64,000 bases of DNA from Photorhabdus cinerea (lineage in GTDB: Bacteria > Pseudomonadota > Gammaproteobacteria > Enterobacterales > Enterobacteriaceae), in NCBI RefSeq assembly GCF_011189575.1, contig NZ_PUJW01000004.1:186001-250000 (forward strand), given 5' to 3'. Positions within the stretch are counted from its first letter, which is position 1; every line of letters begins with the position of its first letter. The translations under genes and the position numbers were made by a program. Shown here one piece after another: positions 8,605-16,762 of the stretch. The notes beneath the pieces were generated by a model. That model searched no databases, was not told the DNA's origin, and saw only the letters and a list, made by a program, of their open reading frames with translations.

Positions 8605-9975
8605 TTACTGGGTTACATTTTGTGAAAAATGAAGGATGATAAATTCAGCCGGGCGCACGGCAGCCATGCCAACCTTGGCAATCATTTGTCCGTTCTTAAT
8701 GTCTCCGGCAGACATGGTTATATCCTGGCCAATTTCGACAAAATAGGCTTCCTGTGGGCTATTACCTGCCAGTGCTCCTTGTTGCCAAAGTTGATAGAGA
8801 TATTGCTCAATGGCTGATCGCACCCGCTTCCAGGTGGGCTGGCTATTGGGTTCAAAGATGGCAAATCGCATTGCCTGCTTGATATCACGTTCTGCGGTAT
8901 TAAATAAACGCCGTACCGGAATGTAGCGCCAGTTGTCATCGTCTTTTAGGGTACGTGCACCCCAAACGACAAAACCTTTGTTGGTGAAATAGCGAATAGC
9001 ATTTATGCCTTTTAAGTTCATGTCACCTTGTTCATCGTCAGTGAGCCGTTTAGTGACATCACGAATCCCATTCAGAGCAATATTAGCCGGGGCTTTCCAG
9101 ACGCCACGGCTGGCGTCAGTGACACAATACACGCCCGCCATGACAGCACTGGTAGAAATAGTTCCTTCGTTATTAGCAATCGCTTGCTGCATTTCTGAGA
9201 TAACTCGCTCGTAGAGTGGCGGGTTTATCCTTTTGAGCTGCGCTAAATTTTTGACTTGTCCTGATGGCGTTCCTGCATCTTCGTAACCGATGATGACCAC
9301 ATTTTCATCTTTTTCTGATGTCAGTGGTGGTTGCTGAATTTTAAGCTCAGGATAATAAGCGGCAACCTGGGCGATTGCGTTGAGACCTGGGACGGTTTCT
9401 CCGTCAAGGCTGTCAGCAATCAGGAAATAGTTTCCACGGTTTGGATCGGTGAGTAATGGGAATAGATTACCATATACAACTGTTTTATAAGAATATTCTC
9501 GTTCTGTGCATACCAGCAATGTAATATTGATTGCTTGTTCAATCAGCTCTGGTAACAGTGGTAGGACAGTAGAAGAATCACTAACGTCTTCAAGTGGCAG
9601 GATATAGCAAGGACCGCCACCATTTTGGAAATAGAGCCTCAATGCATCATAACTTGATGTATAGGACACGGCAGATATTGTGTAAGTGTAACTACCGGGT
9701 TCTGCCTTGGGGTCTGGATCTTTTTCCGGCTCGTCTTCCTCTGGCGGTTCAGGTGGTGTTGATGTAATAGATACCGACTGTACCGGGTTGATCAAATAGT
9801 GAGTAGTGAAATCCAGCCAGCTATTAACGCGTGTTACTTTCGGCAGTGTGCTGGCATCTTTCGGCGAAAAACGCCCAATAAAAACGGGTATTGCGGTATT
9901 TCCTTGACTAACAGAAAGAGATAATGACGCATCTTCTCTAATATATACGCCGGGGGTAGATGGTTGTGTGGCCAT
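8605..9975 (-). CDS. pvc3: PVC sheath protein Pvc3, with acidic proline-rich insertion
   Basis: A 456-residue sheath subunit closely related to Pvc2: both share PGVYI.EDAS, VWGARTL, WRYIPVRRLFN, ERDIK.AM.FA.FEPNSQPTW and a VGMAAVRPAEFIIL ending. It is about 100 residues longer than Pvc2. Most of the extra length comes from an insertion around residues 70-100, with a run of Pro, Glu and Asp (PPEPPEEDEPEKDPDPKAEP), plus a longer middle domain. Longer third sheath paralogues are usual in Afp/PVC and carry an extra domain on the outside of the sheath. The acidic, low-complexity composition suggests a flexible exposed loop. The gene starts 13 bases after pvc2. Confidence 0.9.
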   Translation of the reverse strand: MATQPSTPGVYIREDASLSLSVSQGNTAIPVFIGRFSPKDASTLPKVTRVNSWLDFTTHYLINPVQSVSITSTPPEPPEEDEPEKDPDPKAEPGSYTYTISAVSYTSSYDALRLYFQNGGGPCYILPLEDVSDSSTVLPLLPELIEQAINITLLVCTEREYSYKTVVYGNLFPLLTDPNRGNYFLIADSLDGETVPGLNAIAQVAAYYPELKIQQPPLTSEKDENVVIIGYEDAGTPSGQVKNLAQLKRINPPLYERVISEMQQAIANNEGTISTSAVMAGVYCVTDASRGVWKAPANIALNGIRDVTKRLTDDEQGDMNLKGINAIRYFTNKGFVVWGARTLKDDDNWRYIPVRRLFNTAERDIKQAMRFAIFEPNSQPTWKRVRSAIEQYLYQLWQQGALAGNSPQEAYFVEIGQDITMSAGDIKNGQMIAKVGMAAVRPAEFIILHFSQNVTQ

Positions 9976-9987
9976 AATGCTTCCTTA

Positions 9988-11061
9988 TTACTGGTTCATA
10001 TTCTGCGTGAACTGCAAGATAATAAATTCGGCAGGACGAACTGCGGCCATGCCGATTTTAACGATCATTTGGCCATTATTAATGTTGTCTTCGGTCATGG
10101 TGATGTCTTTGCCAATTTGAATAAAGTAAGCTTGCTCGGCTGTATTACCCATGAGTCCGCCTTGCTGCCAGAGAGTATAGAGGTAGTTATCAATAGCGCG
10201 TTGCACGGCTTTCCATGTGGGTTGGCTGTTGGGCTCAAATACCGCGAAACCCATGGCATTTTTAATGTCCCGTTCTGCGCTGTTAAACAGACGGCGAACT
10301 GGGATATAGCGCCAGTTATCGCTATCTTCAAGCGTGCGGGCGCCCCAGACAAGCGTACCGCTCTTAGGAAAGGTACGGATCATATTCAGCGCCTTACCTT
10401 GGTTATAGGTTCCTTGTAGACTATCAGTAATAGGATATTTAGGTTGTAATCCTCCTTGAATCGCAACATTAGCTGGTGCTTGCCAGACACCCCGGCTGTT
10501 ATCGACACGAGCATAAATGCCGGCTATGACTGCACTGGGCGGAATATCAACGGGGGCTTTATTTTCTCCCCAGTAAGCCGTTAGCCAAGGGTAATAAACG
10601 GCGGCATAAGGGGTAACGGGGTAGGATATGAGTACTTCGTTTGGATCTTGGGTTGCAGTTATTTGTTCTGTTGGGCCATCAAAAATGGCAAATAAGCCTT
10701 TGCCTGGTTGGCAAAGGGTGCCTGTGGCAGTAGTGATATTTTCGCCGGCAGCAACCAGTAATGTCACATCGTCAAGTGTTGGAACTTGCTGTTCTAAGTC
10801 TTGAGTTTTGATGAGATAGCCGTATCCACCGCCGTTAATAAAATAGGCACGCAGTGCAATATCAAGTGAGCTGGTAGGATCAAATTGTCCATTTTTGAGT
10901 ATCAGATAGTCCAGCCAGCTACTAATACGGGCTGGAGTATTCAGTACATTGTCATTTGCAACGGCAAAGACAGGCACTGCGGTTGCACCAGAGCGAACGG
11001 AGAGTGACGGTGAGGCATCCTCTTCAATATAAACGCCGGGGTAGGTTGGTGTTATTGGCAT
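9988..11061 (-). CDS. pvc2: PVC main sheath protein Pvc2
   Basis: A 357-residue contractile sheath subunit, the shortest of the three paralogues and the one expected to form the bulk of the sheath. It starts MPITPTYPGVYIEEDASPSL, has APANVAIQGG in the middle, then LVWGARTLEDSDNWRYIPVR and GMAAVRPAEFIIL at the end. These are the strands and helices that interlock neighbouring sheath subunits in this family. It follows pvc1 after 89 bases, the longest gap in this part of the operon, long enough for an internal processing or regulatory site, though none was recognised. Confidence 0.92.
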   Translation of the reverse strand: MPITPTYPGVYIEEDASPSLSVRSGATAVPVFAVANDNVLNTPARISSWLDYLILKNGQFDPTSSLDIALRAYFINGGGYGYLIKTQDLEQQVPTLDDVTLLVAAGENITTATGTLCQPGKGLFAIFDGPTEQITATQDPNEVLISYPVTPYAAVYYPWLTAYWGENKAPVDIPPSAVIAGIYARVDNSRGVWQAPANVAIQGGLQPKYPITDSLQGTYNQGKALNMIRTFPKSGTLVWGARTLEDSDNWRYIPVRRLFNSAERDIKNAMGFAVFEPNSQPTWKAVQRAIDNYLYTLWQQGGLMGNTAEQAYFIQIGKDITMTEDNINNGQMIVKIGMAAVRPAEFIILQFTQNMNQ

Positions 11062-11150
11062 ATAGTCTCCAATTATATTGTGCGATATTTTGAGTGAATT
11101 CAGCCAAAGTCATACATTATGATGATCATTTGTCGGTGCTGGCAGCCTGA

Positions 11151-11600
11151 TTAAGCCGCTTGAATTGTGACTCTATCTGCTGTCAGTGTTATTTCCTGAA
11201 TTGCAATATCATTGCTGGTGGCGTCAAAAGAAGGGGAAGTTAAGGAGGTTGGAAAGGCATTCGTTACGTTCCAGGACATTAAAATTTCAGTACCTGCTTC
11301 ATTGGTTAAGCTGATAGAAATATCTTTTTTTTCAACCTGATTAAGCTGAATAGAATTAATCCAGTCAAAAAGTTTCGTATCGCCGGAGAATATACCTTTG
11401 CGTAAAGTAATATTAATCGACTGACGTTGGCCGGGCATTTTATAATAATTACCGATGCCATCTTTATATTCTATTACATCATGGGAAATATCTAGCCCGG
11501 AAACGCTGGTAAAAGGGATTTGTTCATCACCAATCGACACAACAAACCGATAAGTAGGAATGGGATAGTCAACAGAAATTTGTTCTGGAGTTATAGCCAT
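11151..11600 (-). CDS. pvc1: PVC inner-tube protein Pvc1
   Basis: A 149-residue Hcp/gp19-like tube protein, first gene of the operon. Diagnostic segments are YPIPTYRFVVSIG, SGLDISHDVIEYKDG and KMPGQRQSINITLRKG, and the closing WNVTNAFPTSLTSPSFDA that is shared by phage tail-tube proteins. Hexameric rings of this protein stack to form the tube that carries effector cargo. An AAGGA motif lies upstream of the ATG. The transcript leader upstream contains an ops-like site. As the major structural component it would be expected to be the most highly expressed gene of the operon. Confidence 0.93.
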   Translation of the reverse strand: MAITPEQISVDYPIPTYRFVVSIGDEQIPFTSVSGLDISHDVIEYKDGIGNYYKMPGQRQSINITLRKGIFSGDTKLFDWINSIQLNQVEKKDISISLTNEAGTEILMSWNVTNAFPTSLTSPSFDATSNDIAIQEITLTADRVTIQAA

Positions 11601-11683
11601 GATTTTTTCCTTTGTTTATTATTTACATTTAAAATATTAAGGGAGCGTTTTTTACTTTGTTTTCATTGGGCATGAATTATGGG

Positions 11684-11720
11684 TATAGCTACCGCAATAA
11701 CCTGAATTTAAAAGGTTATT
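11684..11720 (-). promoter_or_regulatory. ops-like element with adjacent 8-bp inverted repeat in the pvc leader
   Basis: Read on the minus strand, the leader contains TTGCGGTAGCTA, whose core GCGGTAGC (complement of 11688-11695) matches the ops element (GGCGGTAGCGT) that recruits RfaH-type antiterminators. Immediately upstream in transcription direction lies an 8-base inverted repeat (AATAACCT / AGGTTATT, 11696-11720, 9-base loop). The site is about 90 bases before the pvc1 start. Known biology: the related Serratia afp cluster is controlled by an RfaH-like activator. The functional reading is inference. Confidence 0.5.
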
Positions 11721-11881
11721 TTTTATGGTAAATATTTATCTTAGTGATTTATTTAAATCACTTTTAGTTAAATAGTGAAATTATAGGTGTAAGGTCTGTA
11801 TATAATTTTTATTTTATGATTATCATTAATTAATAGGGGGCGCAAGATGAATTTATTAATGATGTTACGTATCTAAATATT

Positions 11882-12008
11882 TATATCCTTCATCTTTCAA
11901 GTTGCTGCTTTGTTGGCTGCTTTCACTTACCCCAGTCACATCGTTATCTATGCTCCAGGGGATGCGTTCACTTGCCGCCGCGCTGCAATTTGAAATCTAT
12001 TGGGTATA
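11882..12008 (-). repeat. ERIC element, copy 1
   Basis: A 127-bp imperfect palindrome matching the ERIC (intergenic repeat unit) consensus when read on the minus strand: it begins TATACCCAATAGATTTCAA, has a central GCATCCCCTGGAGCAT and GTGACTGGGGTAAG, and ends AAAGATGAAGGATATA. It lies between the divergent PVC and pilus operons and shares length and structure with the elements near 23.0 and 40.4 kb. Confidence 0.9.
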
Positions 12009-12281
12009 TATTGTTTTTGTAATTCAGGTTGGTAATTAATAGGGTTATTTTCTATTTATCTGGATTAATAACTTGATTTTATTTTTTTATCTGATCAACT
12101 TATGATCATTGTGTGTGTTTTGTTCTGTTATTTAAAAGATGAGGTTGGTATTATTTGGCTTTAATTGAGTATTTAATCCTCTATTCCCTTTCTCGATAGC
12201 TAGTGAGTAAGAATCCTCTGTTGGCATTTAAGAAACCTTGGTTAATGAAAGGTGTTTTTCTTTAGCAAGGAGAACGGTTGC

Positions 12282-12377
12282 ATGTCCCATTGTTACGAAA
12301 ATGTGATCTGTGACAGGCTCGGTACAACAGTAAGTCTTAACAACAAGTTAATTTTATATATAAGTAAAATTTATTAA
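12282..12377 (+). CDS. Possible 31-residue peptide upstream of the pilus operon
   Basis: An ATG with an ideally placed AAGGAG (12267-12272, 9 bases upstream) opens a 31-codon frame beginning MSHCYENVICDRLG and ending LYISKIY. It sits about 300 bases before pilS in the intergenic region between the PVC and pilus operons. No homologue is recognised. It could be a small protein, a leader peptide, or the preserved start of a lost gene. The strong ribosome-binding site is the only positive evidence; length alone would be expected by chance. Confidence 0.3.
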   Translation: MSHCYENVICDRLGTTVSLNNKLILYISKIY

Positions 12378-12683
12378 TGTTTGTTTGCAGCTAATTGACA
12401 GAATAAAATTCATTGATTTTTTAATGGGCTATAACATCAGTTTTAATCGATATTCACGATGGAAATTAAAATATTTGATAGTTTTTAACGATCGTTTGTA
12501 TTATTTTTGAACGTTTTAAACAATTTTATTTTTCAAATTGTAACCTATAGTATTAATTTCAATATGAAACACTAAAGTGTTTTAAATGTTTTTATGTGTG
12601 TTATTATTACGTTAATGTTTTATTTCATTTTGTGAGTATGTGAGTGGTAATGCGTCTCTTATTTTGATTTTGGAGTGATTAGC

Positions 12684-13250
12684 ATGAATAAGAAAGTCAA
12701 TGTACTGCGTAATGTTAGGTGTCAATCAGGTTTTACTCTGATTGAGGCGTTGGTTGTAATGATTGTTGGTATTGTGATATTAGCCGCGGCAGCAGCGGGG
12801 ATCGGTAAGTTGTTCCGGGCTTCGGAAATCTCAACTGAATCGTCGAATATTACTCAGATGGCAGCAAATGTGAAATCAATTAAAAACGGCGCTAAAGGCT
12901 ATGACAGTTTGGATAACAAGGTTGCCATTAATTACAAAGTTGTTCCGGCTAATATGACTCAGGATGGTAAGGCTGGAATCATTTTTAATAGTTGGAATGG
13001 CAAGGTGACGATTTCTCCGGGAGATACTACCGCTCAGACGTTCAAGATTGAGTATCAAAATGTGCCTGATGAGGCTTGTCAGCAACTTTCGCTGAAATTG
13101 CGGGTGGCGGGTTGGTCGAAAATGACTGTTGGTAGCGGGAAAGGGCAGAAGTCTGCTACAGAAATTAAACCAGATTCGACTTTGGCTCAAATTGATGCCG
13201 CATGTAATGCCAACGATGCCAATACGGTGACACTTATTTCTGCCAGTTAG
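12684..13250 (+). CDS. pilS: Type IVb major prepilin, PilS family
   Basis: A 188-residue prepilin with a basic leader ending QSG followed by FTLIEALVVMIVGIVILAAA. This is a class III signal: prepilin peptidase should cut between Gly and Phe, leaving Glu at position 5 of the mature pilin and a hydrophobic polymerisation helix. The rest resembles the PilS domain (TQMAANVKSIKNGAKGYDSL, then GKAGIIFNSWNGKVTISPG). Two cysteines near the C terminus (DEAC, DAAC) could form the usual disulfide loop. The start is placed at MNKKVN because GGAG lies 8 bases upstream; a GTG three codons earlier overlaps that site. As first gene of the operon it is well placed for high expression. Confidence 0.88.
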   Translation: MNKKVNVLRNVRCQSGFTLIEALVVMIVGIVILAAAAAGIGKLFRASEISTESSNITQMAANVKSIKNGAKGYDSLDNKVAINYKVVPANMTQDGKAGIIFNSWNGKVTISPGDTTAQTFKIEYQNVPDEACQQLSLKLRVAGWSKMTVGSGKGQKSATEIKPDSTLAQIDAACNANDANTVTLISAS

Positions 13251-13288
13251 GACATTGATTCTTTAAGTGAATGCGTCGGGAGATGATC

Positions 13289-14086
13289 ATGGTGATAGGG
13301 TGGTTGCAGTCTGAAACAGGATATTTAGTCTTGGTAGCAGGGTTACTGGGATTGTGTGTCGGAAGTTTTCTGAACGTGGTGATCTGCCGCCTGCCGATCA
13401 TGATTATCTCTGAAAGCAATAATGAGGCCACTGGTTTTAATCTCTGTTTTCCCCGTTCTCATTGTCCACGTTGCAGTCACGTGTTAGCAGTCCGCGATAA
13501 TATTCCCTTGTTGAGCTATTTGTGCCAGAAAGGGCGCTGTCGGTACTGTAACGGTATGATTTCAATACGTTATCCATTGGTTGAAGGTACTGTGGCAGTG
13601 CTCTTTTCTTTGCTGGCTTTGTTCACTGGATGGAATTATTCGTTGTTGGGTTTATTGATGCTGAGTTCGATGTTGGTAGCGTTGGCCGTCATTGATTTCG
13701 AATATATGTTACTACCTGATCAACTAACGCTTTCTTTGTTGTGGTTAGGGTTGTTGTTCAATCTGTATTCTGCCGGATTTGTGGCATTACCTCTGGCAAT
13801 CAGTGGCGTGGTTTGTGGATATCTGTTTTTTAGGTTGGTGGGGTGGATTGCCCGGCAATTGATCCAGCGTGATGCGTTGGGAAGGGGAGATGCTAAATTT
13901 CTGGCGGCGCTTGGTGCTTGGTTGGGGGTGGAAGCGCTCCCATTGGTGGTTTTGCTTGCAGCAAGTCTGACACTAATAAGTTATCTGACGATTTGGCGGC
14001 TACGCAGAATAAGAACGGAGCCACAGATACCTTTCGGTCCAGGTTTGGCAATGGCTGGATTGATTGTCGCATTTTGCCAAAGGTAG
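13289..14086 (+). CDS. pilU: Prepilin peptidase (A24 aspartic protease), PilU/PilD type
   Basis: About 265 residues with the full prepilin peptidase plan. GLCVGSFLNVVICRLP lies near the N terminus, followed by two CxxC pairs (CPRC, CRYC) for zinc. The two catalytic aspartates sit in VIDFEYMLLPDQ (around residue 135) and GRGDAKFLAALGAWLG (around residue 200). Several membrane helices follow. It would cleave and N-methylate PilS and PilV at the inner membrane. I prefer the ATG at 13289, which has GGGAG 6 bases upstream; ATGs at 13271 and 13283 are alternatives. In R64 the homologous gene is pilU, hence the symbol. Confidence 0.9.
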   Translation: MVIGWLQSETGYLVLVAGLLGLCVGSFLNVVICRLPIMIISESNNEATGFNLCFPRSHCPRCSHVLAVRDNIPLLSYLCQKGRCRYCNGMISIRYPLVEGTVAVLFSLLALFTGWNYSLLGLLMLSSMLVALAVIDFEYMLLPDQLTLSLLWLGLLFNLYSAGFVALPLAISGVVCGYLFFRLVGWIARQLIQRDALGRGDAKFLAALGAWLGVEALPLVVLLAASLTLISYLTIWRLRRIRTEPQIPFGPGLAMAGLIVAFCQR

Positions 14087-14198
14087 CCAGGGAGTGGTAT
14101 GAGCAGTGGCGTAGTCCCCTTAAGCAGGATCTCTTTTGGGGGAAATAGGTTATCGGATGGAAGAGGTTTTCGTACTTATTATGTAAAAAGGGCTATTT

Positions 14199-15716
14199 AT
14201 GCATGATGATGAGTCTGTATCTATATTGACGATACGCCGCCATGATGCAGGTTTCACTTTACTGGAAGTGATTGTTGCACTGATGGTACTGGCATCAATG
14301 ATGGTGGTTGGTGTGGTTTATCTAAGCAGGCAGAGTGATATGTTGGTGAACCAGGTAATCGCCGGGCAGATCCAACATCTTGGTGATGCGGTGGTGGATT
14401 ATGTTAATGACAATTATGTTGTTTTAAGTCATGGGTCAACGCCTGTATCAATCAATTGGGCAGAGATGATCCCCTATTTACCGCCGGGACTTGACCAGAA
14501 TACGGTCAATCCGCTTGGTCAGAAATATGATGGTGTTTTGCGTATTGTCATGTTACCCAATGGCAAAAAACGCATTGATCCGTTGATTTATACCGTGCCG
14601 GCAATGGCTGATGGAAAACAGCCAAATGTGGCTGATCATTCGATGAAGATCGCGCAATTGATTGGGGTTGGTGGCCTGTATTTGGATTACAGAAATCGTG
14701 ACAGCCATAATCCGGTCACTTATTGGAATAGTTATGGTCAGGTTAATACGCCTGAATCTTTTGCGGGGTTTTTCAATGAGCAGCCTGATGAAATTGGCCG
14801 CATTTTTTATGCCCCATTCATGCGGGATGCGTCAATCTATGGTCCAGGGACATTGGCGGGGGATTTGCTTCACCGACAAAAAACCGGGGGGCATCCAGAG
14901 TGGAATAAGATGGAAACCAGCATTAGTATGAGTGGCAATAGTCTCGATCAGGTGGATACGTTGTCGATGCAAGGCTCTGGAATGGTTAATGGTGCGAATA
15001 AGATAGCCTTTTCTTCCCGTTCTCAAGAGAAACCATCTTATATTGAACAAAATAATGACGGCGCAATAGTTATCAATCCAGCACATGGCACGTTATTTAT
15101 CCTTGATGGTAATGCTAATCCTGGTAATAAAGGTACTTTGGCTGCTGGCGATATTCAGTCAGATAAAAATGTCGTTGTTGGCAACAACTTAGTAATAAAC
15201 ACCAAAACTGGAAATTCTGTTGGTGGCACTTGCCCTGCGTTAGGTAACGTATCCATGAACAAACAAGGGGAACTGCTGGTGTGTCAGAAAACCGGCATTG
15301 GTCCGCCGGCGTTGCAATGGAAAGACGCTACTGGAAATGGGCGGTTATTTGCGGATCAACCGGTAATCGCTAATGGTGGTAAGGCAAATAGCCAGCCCTT
15401 TTTTAACAACTCTGATTTCCCTGTGTTAGTCACCGCTTCTACATCTCCATCTCCGATTTCTGATGGCTGTTATATGTGTTGTGTGTTGGCTGTGTATGAG
15501 GCGGATAAAAATGGTAACAACCAGGAATCTGACTTACCGCTTGTTTTTCAGCGATCTGGGTTGGTGGACTATCCAGAAGTTAATACCAATGTAAATCGAC
15601 AGAATACGAGGGCTTGTGTCGTGGCATTCATTGCGAGACCACATCACAAATATAACATTACCAGCGTATTCCACTCTTCTGAAAACAATATTCATATTTT
15701 GGGCAGTCATCACTGA
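14199..15716 (+). CDS. pilV: Minor/tip pilin, PilV family
   Basis: A 505-residue protein with a prepilin leader (HDAG|FTLLEVIVALMVLAS), a long extended middle and a segment CPALGNVSMNKQGELLVCQ (about residue 345), which is the conserved end of the constant region of R64-type PilV adhesins. The C-terminal part (about residues 390-505) carries six cysteines, including CYMCCVLAVYE, and probably forms the receptor-binding tip. In IncI plasmids this C terminus is switched by a shufflon; here no inverted partial C-terminal cassettes and no rci recombinase follow, so the variant looks fixed. It lies about 110 bases after pilU. Confidence 0.85.
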   Translation: MHDDESVSILTIRRHDAGFTLLEVIVALMVLASMMVVGVVYLSRQSDMLVNQVIAGQIQHLGDAVVDYVNDNYVVLSHGSTPVSINWAEMIPYLPPGLDQNTVNPLGQKYDGVLRIVMLPNGKKRIDPLIYTVPAMADGKQPNVADHSMKIAQLIGVGGLYLDYRNRDSHNPVTYWNSYGQVNTPESFAGFFNEQPDEIGRIFYAPFMRDASIYGPGTLAGDLLHRQKTGGHPEWNKMETSISMSGNSLDQVDTLSMQGSGMVNGANKIAFSSRSQEKPSYIEQNNDGAIVINPAHGTLFILDGNANPGNKGTLAAGDIQSDKNVVVGNNLVINTKTGNSVGGTCPALGNVSMNKQGELLVCQKTGIGPPALQWKDATGNGRLFADQPVIANGGKANSQPFFNNSDFPVLVTASTSPSPISDGCYMCCVLAVYEADKNGNNQESDLPLVFQRSGLVDYPEVNTNVNRQNTRACVVAFIARPHHKYNITSVFHSSENNIHILGSHH

Positions 15717-15802
15717 TGATTAACAGCACCCTGTATCTGGTTATTTGGAATTAACCAATCTATAGGATCGCGGCTGTTCTTAACCTAAATAGGAGAACAT
15801 CA

Positions 15803-16327
15803 ATGTGGCCATTAGCTATTGTTGGGATCGCCGTCGGATTTTTCATGCAACTGATGTTCGGTGAACTGTTGTATGAAGTGCGTGAGCAGTCAGTACGTGC
15901 CAGAACTGATATAGCTGCGTTGTTTCGTAGCTATGCTTCAGCGGGTGTGCAATTGCTTAATAGTCATTCTGTTGGTGTGATTAGTCGCCGCAAGATGCAG
16001 CAAGCATTGACCACTCTGCATATGACGTGGGTGAATACCGATGCCTGGTGTAATAGCTTTTCCAGCCAGTGTCTTTGGGGGGGGATGATTTCAGGGAAGC
16101 ATATCTATGTTTTCCGCAAAAATATCAGCACCGGCGACAATGTGTTGTTACATAGCGCTTTCGGAGAATTGCTTAAATGGGGGGCAGAACCAGATCAGAT
16201 TGGTTTCAAGAGCGGCTCCAGGCTTATCGATGGTAGAGGAAGAGGAATAGGAAGTCCGCTGGCCAGACAATTACCGGGTGATGTTCGGAAGTTTGTGTCT
16301 GACGGAGCGTTGGTGGAAATACTGTAG
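15803..16327 (+). CDS. pilM: Type IVb pilus protein PilM
   Basis: A 174-residue protein with a single N-terminal membrane helix (PLAIVGIAVGFFMQLMFGELL) and a short periplasmic domain, matching R64-type PilM in topology, though somewhat longer than the usual approximately 145 residues. TAGGAGAACATCA precedes the ATG. It follows pilV by 86 bases and lies before pilL. The exact function of this small inner-membrane pilus protein is not established. The call depends partly on neighbourhood. Confidence 0.72.
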   Translation: MWPLAIVGIAVGFFMQLMFGELLYEVREQSVRARTDIAALFRSYASAGVQLLNSHSVGVISRRKMQQALTTLHMTWVNTDAWCNSFSSQCLWGGMISGKHIYVFRKNISTGDNVLLHSAFGELLKWGAEPDQIGFKSGSRLIDGRGRGIGSPLARQLPGDVRKFVSDGALVEIL

Positions 16328-16416
16328 TTGTTGTTCTGCAAGTGGGTTTTCTTCAGGTCACTGAACTTTATTAATGGGTTGTTTGGCTACTTCTTTTTAT
16401 TTGGAAAGAAAGATCG

Positions 16417-16758
16417 ATGAACAAAATAATCACATATGTTTTGACGGCATTTGTCTGTATGTCAAATATCGCCGTTTACGCAGCACCTACGCCAACATCG
16501 GTTCCTTTAGCGGCGGCATGGATAGCAACGCCGGGGCAAACTCTGCGTGGTGTGACGCAAGAGTGGGCTAGTAAGTCCGGCTATCAGGTGGTATGGGATG
16601 CTTCCTATGATTTTCCGATCAGGGCTGGCTTGCGTTTCAATGGTTCGTTTATTCATGCGGTCAGTGAGCTGTTCGAAGCTTACGCAATGGCGAATCGTCC
16701 TTTCACCGTCGATATTTATCAGGAACAGCGGCTTGTCCATGTACAGGCTCAGGGGTAA
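16417..16758 (+). CDS. pilL: Short PilL-like protein with TcpQ-type domain
   Basis: A 113-residue exported protein: signal peptide MNKIITYVLTAFVCMSNIAVYA, then a domain LAAAWIATPGQTLRGVTQEWASKSGYQVVWDASYDFPI followed by a late VDIYQEQRLVHVQA. This pattern is the C-terminal domain of R64 PilL and of TcpQ, which stabilises the outer-membrane secretin. Plasmid PilL proteins are about three times longer, so this is a reduced form containing only the TcpQ-like part. It lies just upstream of the secretin gene pilN (4 bases), consistent with a joint function. Confidence 0.75.
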   Translation: MNKIITYVLTAFVCMSNIAVYAAPTPTSVPLAAAWIATPGQTLRGVTQEWASKSGYQVVWDASYDFPIRAGLRFNGSFIHAVSELFEAYAMANRPFTVDIYQEQRLVHVQAQG

Positions 16759-16762
16759 TAAC

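Larger units (their letters stand above)
11601..12683. other. 1.1-kb AT-rich intergenic region between divergent PVC and pilus operons
   Basis: Holds the pvc leader with its ops-like site, ERIC copy 1 and the possible 31-codon ORF. The remaining sequence (about 12010-12280 and 12380-12670) is very AT-rich, with no convincing gene. It must include promoters for both operons. I could not fix their -10/-35 boxes with confidence because many AT-rich matches exist. Confidence 0.7.

Noticed and set aside
9964..10419. A 151-codon open frame on the plus strand
   Set aside because: Lies entirely antisense to pvc2, whose sheath signature is unambiguous; no ribosome site or plausible domain.
15285..15320. 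Bases in pilV (ACCGGCATTGGTCC) resembling an R64 shufflon sfx site
   Set aside because: Only a loose match, a single copy, no inverted partner and no recombinase gene nearby; not evidence of a shufflon.
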